A stretch of DNA of 64,000 nucleotides from Pyrinomonadaceae bacterium (GTDB lineage: Bacteria > Acidobacteriota > Blastocatellia > Pyrinomonadales > Pyrinomonadaceae): assembly GCA_036277115.1 (NCBI GenBank), contig DASUNM010000023.1:682001-746000 (forward strand). Direction: 5' to 3'. Positions 62,775 through 64,000 of the stretch are shown here, piece after piece; positions within the stretch are counted from its first letter, which is position 1; each line of letters begins with the position of its first letter. The position numbers and the translations under genes were made by a program. The notes below the pieces were generated by a model. It saw nothing but the letters and a program-made list of their open reading frames with translations, was not told the origin of the DNA and did not search any database.

Positions 62775-64000
62775 ATGCCTGAATACTTAGCTCCAGGAGT
62801 TTACGTCGAGGAAGTCAGCTTCCGATCGAAGTCAATTGAAGGCGTGCCCACGAGCACGACCGGATACTCGGGAATGACGCGTTACGGGCCGGTGCAATAC
62901 ACGGGCGGTCCAAAAACCAGCGAGCCACGGCTGATCACAAGCTTTACCGAATTCGAGCGGGTCTATGGCGGTCTGGAACCGCTGGGCGTCGGGCCCACCG
63001 GTGCTGACGAACATCTCTGCTTCATGGCCCACGCGGCGCGCGCGTTTTTCGACAACGGCGGCAAACGGCTTTATGTCTCGCGGGTCTTTACTCCACGCAC
63101 ACCAGCCAGTCCGACTTCCGGCGGCATAGCCAGTCGGATTGTGAACGTGGGCGCATCTACGGCGACATGGACGGCACGTTGGCCGGGCGCTTATGGAAAT
63201 GTAGTAGTCGAAACCATAATCGTACGCGGCGGCAATATTGCGTTTCTCGACGGCGCCACGGTCAAAGTGAAAAGCGCAAAAGCCGGCGCCGTGGTCGAGA
63301 TCTTGCCCGCACCCCCGCCCGGCACGTCTTTGCCGGCAGGCAATGCCGTGCCCAATCCGGCAACACTGGCCGTACTCGAGATCGATAACGTCGGCAACCA
63401 AACGTTTCAGGGGACCGGCGGCGCGATCGTTCCCGGCAACACCGACGTGATCCGGTTGATCGAAATGCAGGTGTTCGTGACACCGGATGGTGAAAGTCCC
63501 CTTGTCTACACCGAACTGGCCGCCGATCCGCGTCAGAAGAGATTCATCGGCAAGATTCTTCAGCCCGACGATCCGGAAGATGAAAACGGGATCGTCTGGC
63601 TTGATTATGATCCCGCCACCGCGTCGGCGATAGAGCTCATCGTTGGTTTGCGCGGGACGGACGTGAACGGCACACCTCTTCGTTTGCAGAATGGGCACGA
63701 CGGCCTGCTCGTCACTCCGGACGATCTAGCCGGTCAGGAAGCCGACCCGGACGATGCAACCAAAAAAGCCACGGGTCTCGCCGCGCTCGGCGAGATAGAC
63801 GACATCGCCATCGTGGCGTTGCCCGATGGCGGAGGGTTTGACGATTCAGAGACCTGTGTCCAGGCGGCGGATCGGTTGATATCGCATGCTGAACGCCTGC
63901 GTTATCGGATCGCCGTAGTTGACGCGCCGACCGGCAGCTCGATGACTGAGATCCGCGCTTTCCGCGGCCGGTTCGACAGCAAGTACGCCGCGCTTTATCA
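62775..64000 (+). CDS. phage tail sheath protein (3'-truncated by window edge)
   Basis: AAAGGAG (62,761-62,767) lies 7 bp before ATG 62,775, and the frame is open to the last base (408 codons visible). MPEYLAPGVYVEEVSFRSKS is the standard sheath N-terminus, followed by GVPTSTTGYSGMTRYGPV and ITSFTEFERVYGG, then FFDNGGKRLYVSRV. An inserted variable domain occupies about residues 115-300. The conserved core resumes at LAALGEIDDIAIVALPDG and SHAERLRYRIAVVDAP. Sheath subunits contract to drive the inner tube through a target membrane. No capsid, integrase or packaging gene is visible, which favours an eCIS over a prophage. Confidence 0.95.
   Translation, partial: MPEYLAPGVYVEEVSFRSKSIEGVPTSTTGYSGMTRYGPVQYTGGPKTSEPRLITSFTEFERVYGGLEPLGVGPTGADEHLCFMAHAARAFFDNGGKRLYVSRVFTPRTPASPTSGGIASRIVNVGASTATWTARWPGAYGNVVVETIIVRGGNIAFLDGATVKVKSAKAGAVVEILPAPPPGTSLPAGNAVPNPATLAVLEIDNVGNQTFQGTGGAIVPGNTDVIRLIEMQVFVTPDGESPLVYTELAADPRQKRFIGKILQPDDPEDENGIVWLDYDPATASAIELIVGLRGTDVNGTPLRLQNGHDGLLVTPDDLAGQEADPDDATKKATGLAALGEIDDIAIVALPDGGGFDDSETCVQAADRLISHAERLRYRIAVVDAPTGSSMTEIRAFRGRFDSKYAALY

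Noticed and set aside
62832-63698. 288-codon open frame on the minus strand
   Set aside because: Lies entirely over the sheath gene in antisense; the sheath frame has a Shine-Dalgarno and family motifs.
59366-64000. Prophage
   Set aside because: Sheath and DUF4255 genes alone could belong to a phage, but no integrase, capsid or lysis gene is visible and a SARP regulator is atypical for phages; left open until the downstream sequence is seen.

Overview
The window reads as ordinary high-GC chromosome from a soil-type Acidobacteriota, most likely class Blastocatellia (the Pyrinomonas group). This is inferred from gene content, not measured. The pointers are a DUF1844 protein, four large one-component Ser/Thr kinases with PD40 or TPR sensor halves, an ECF factor of the TIGR02999 type beside one of them, two secreted sortilin/BNR-repeat proteins, two secreted M14 peptidases, two secreted WPQFRGP-type quinoprotein-like propellers, and many palindromic intergenic repeats.

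Layout. 1-2.4 kb: end of a DUF1844 gene, a PhnP-like MBL hydrolase and ribF, separated by heptamer-repeat hairpins. 2.5-11 kb: a secreted M14 peptidase, an AlbA/Schlafen-type ATPase regulator, folK, a Tat-exported amidase and a CtpA-like S41 protease. 11-15 kb: a GT2 glycosyltransferase with pdxJ, then atpD-atpC on the other strand without the rest of the ATP synthase operon. 15-18.8 kb: a DUF6687-methyltransferase-small protein operon, a lone receiver-domain protein and a TPR-TlpA thioredoxin protein. 18.9-28.7 kb: exported protein turnover (M14, sortilin-like, DPP IV-like) and a DUF4126 membrane protein. 28.7-53 kb: signalling and secreted proteins (kinase-PD40, two quinoprotein-like propellers flanking a decayed zinc-ribbon/TPR gene, a second sortilin-like protein, a kinase-TPR/SLC13 operon, a subtilase, a kinase-TPR/aldo-keto reductase pair, an ECF sigma-kinase pair). 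53-59 kb: a small secreted protein with a frameshift in its signal peptide, a D-aminoacylase, a pentapeptide-repeat lipoprotein and an amidohydrolase-fold protein lacking the usual metal ligands.

The accessory part begins at a tRNA-Ala(CGC) gene (59,246-59,322). After it come a short gene-poor stretch, a near-consensus promoter, a SARP/BTAD-type activator, and the start of a contractile phage-tail-like (extracellular contractile injection system, eCIS) operon: an 81-aa protein, a DUF4255 tail-terminator-type protein, an unrecognised protein and a tail sheath cut by the window end. Between the activator and this operon lie three 7-bp direct repeats spaced exactly 11 bp apart, the geometry of SARP operators. 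This activator-operator-eCIS arrangement is the most interesting system in the window.

Almost every intergenic gap holds a repeat built of small palindromes nested in a larger inverted repeat. One family, with full copies near 10.9 and 35.5 kb, has an apparently empty site at 53.8 kb, which suggests a mobile or excisable hairpin element.
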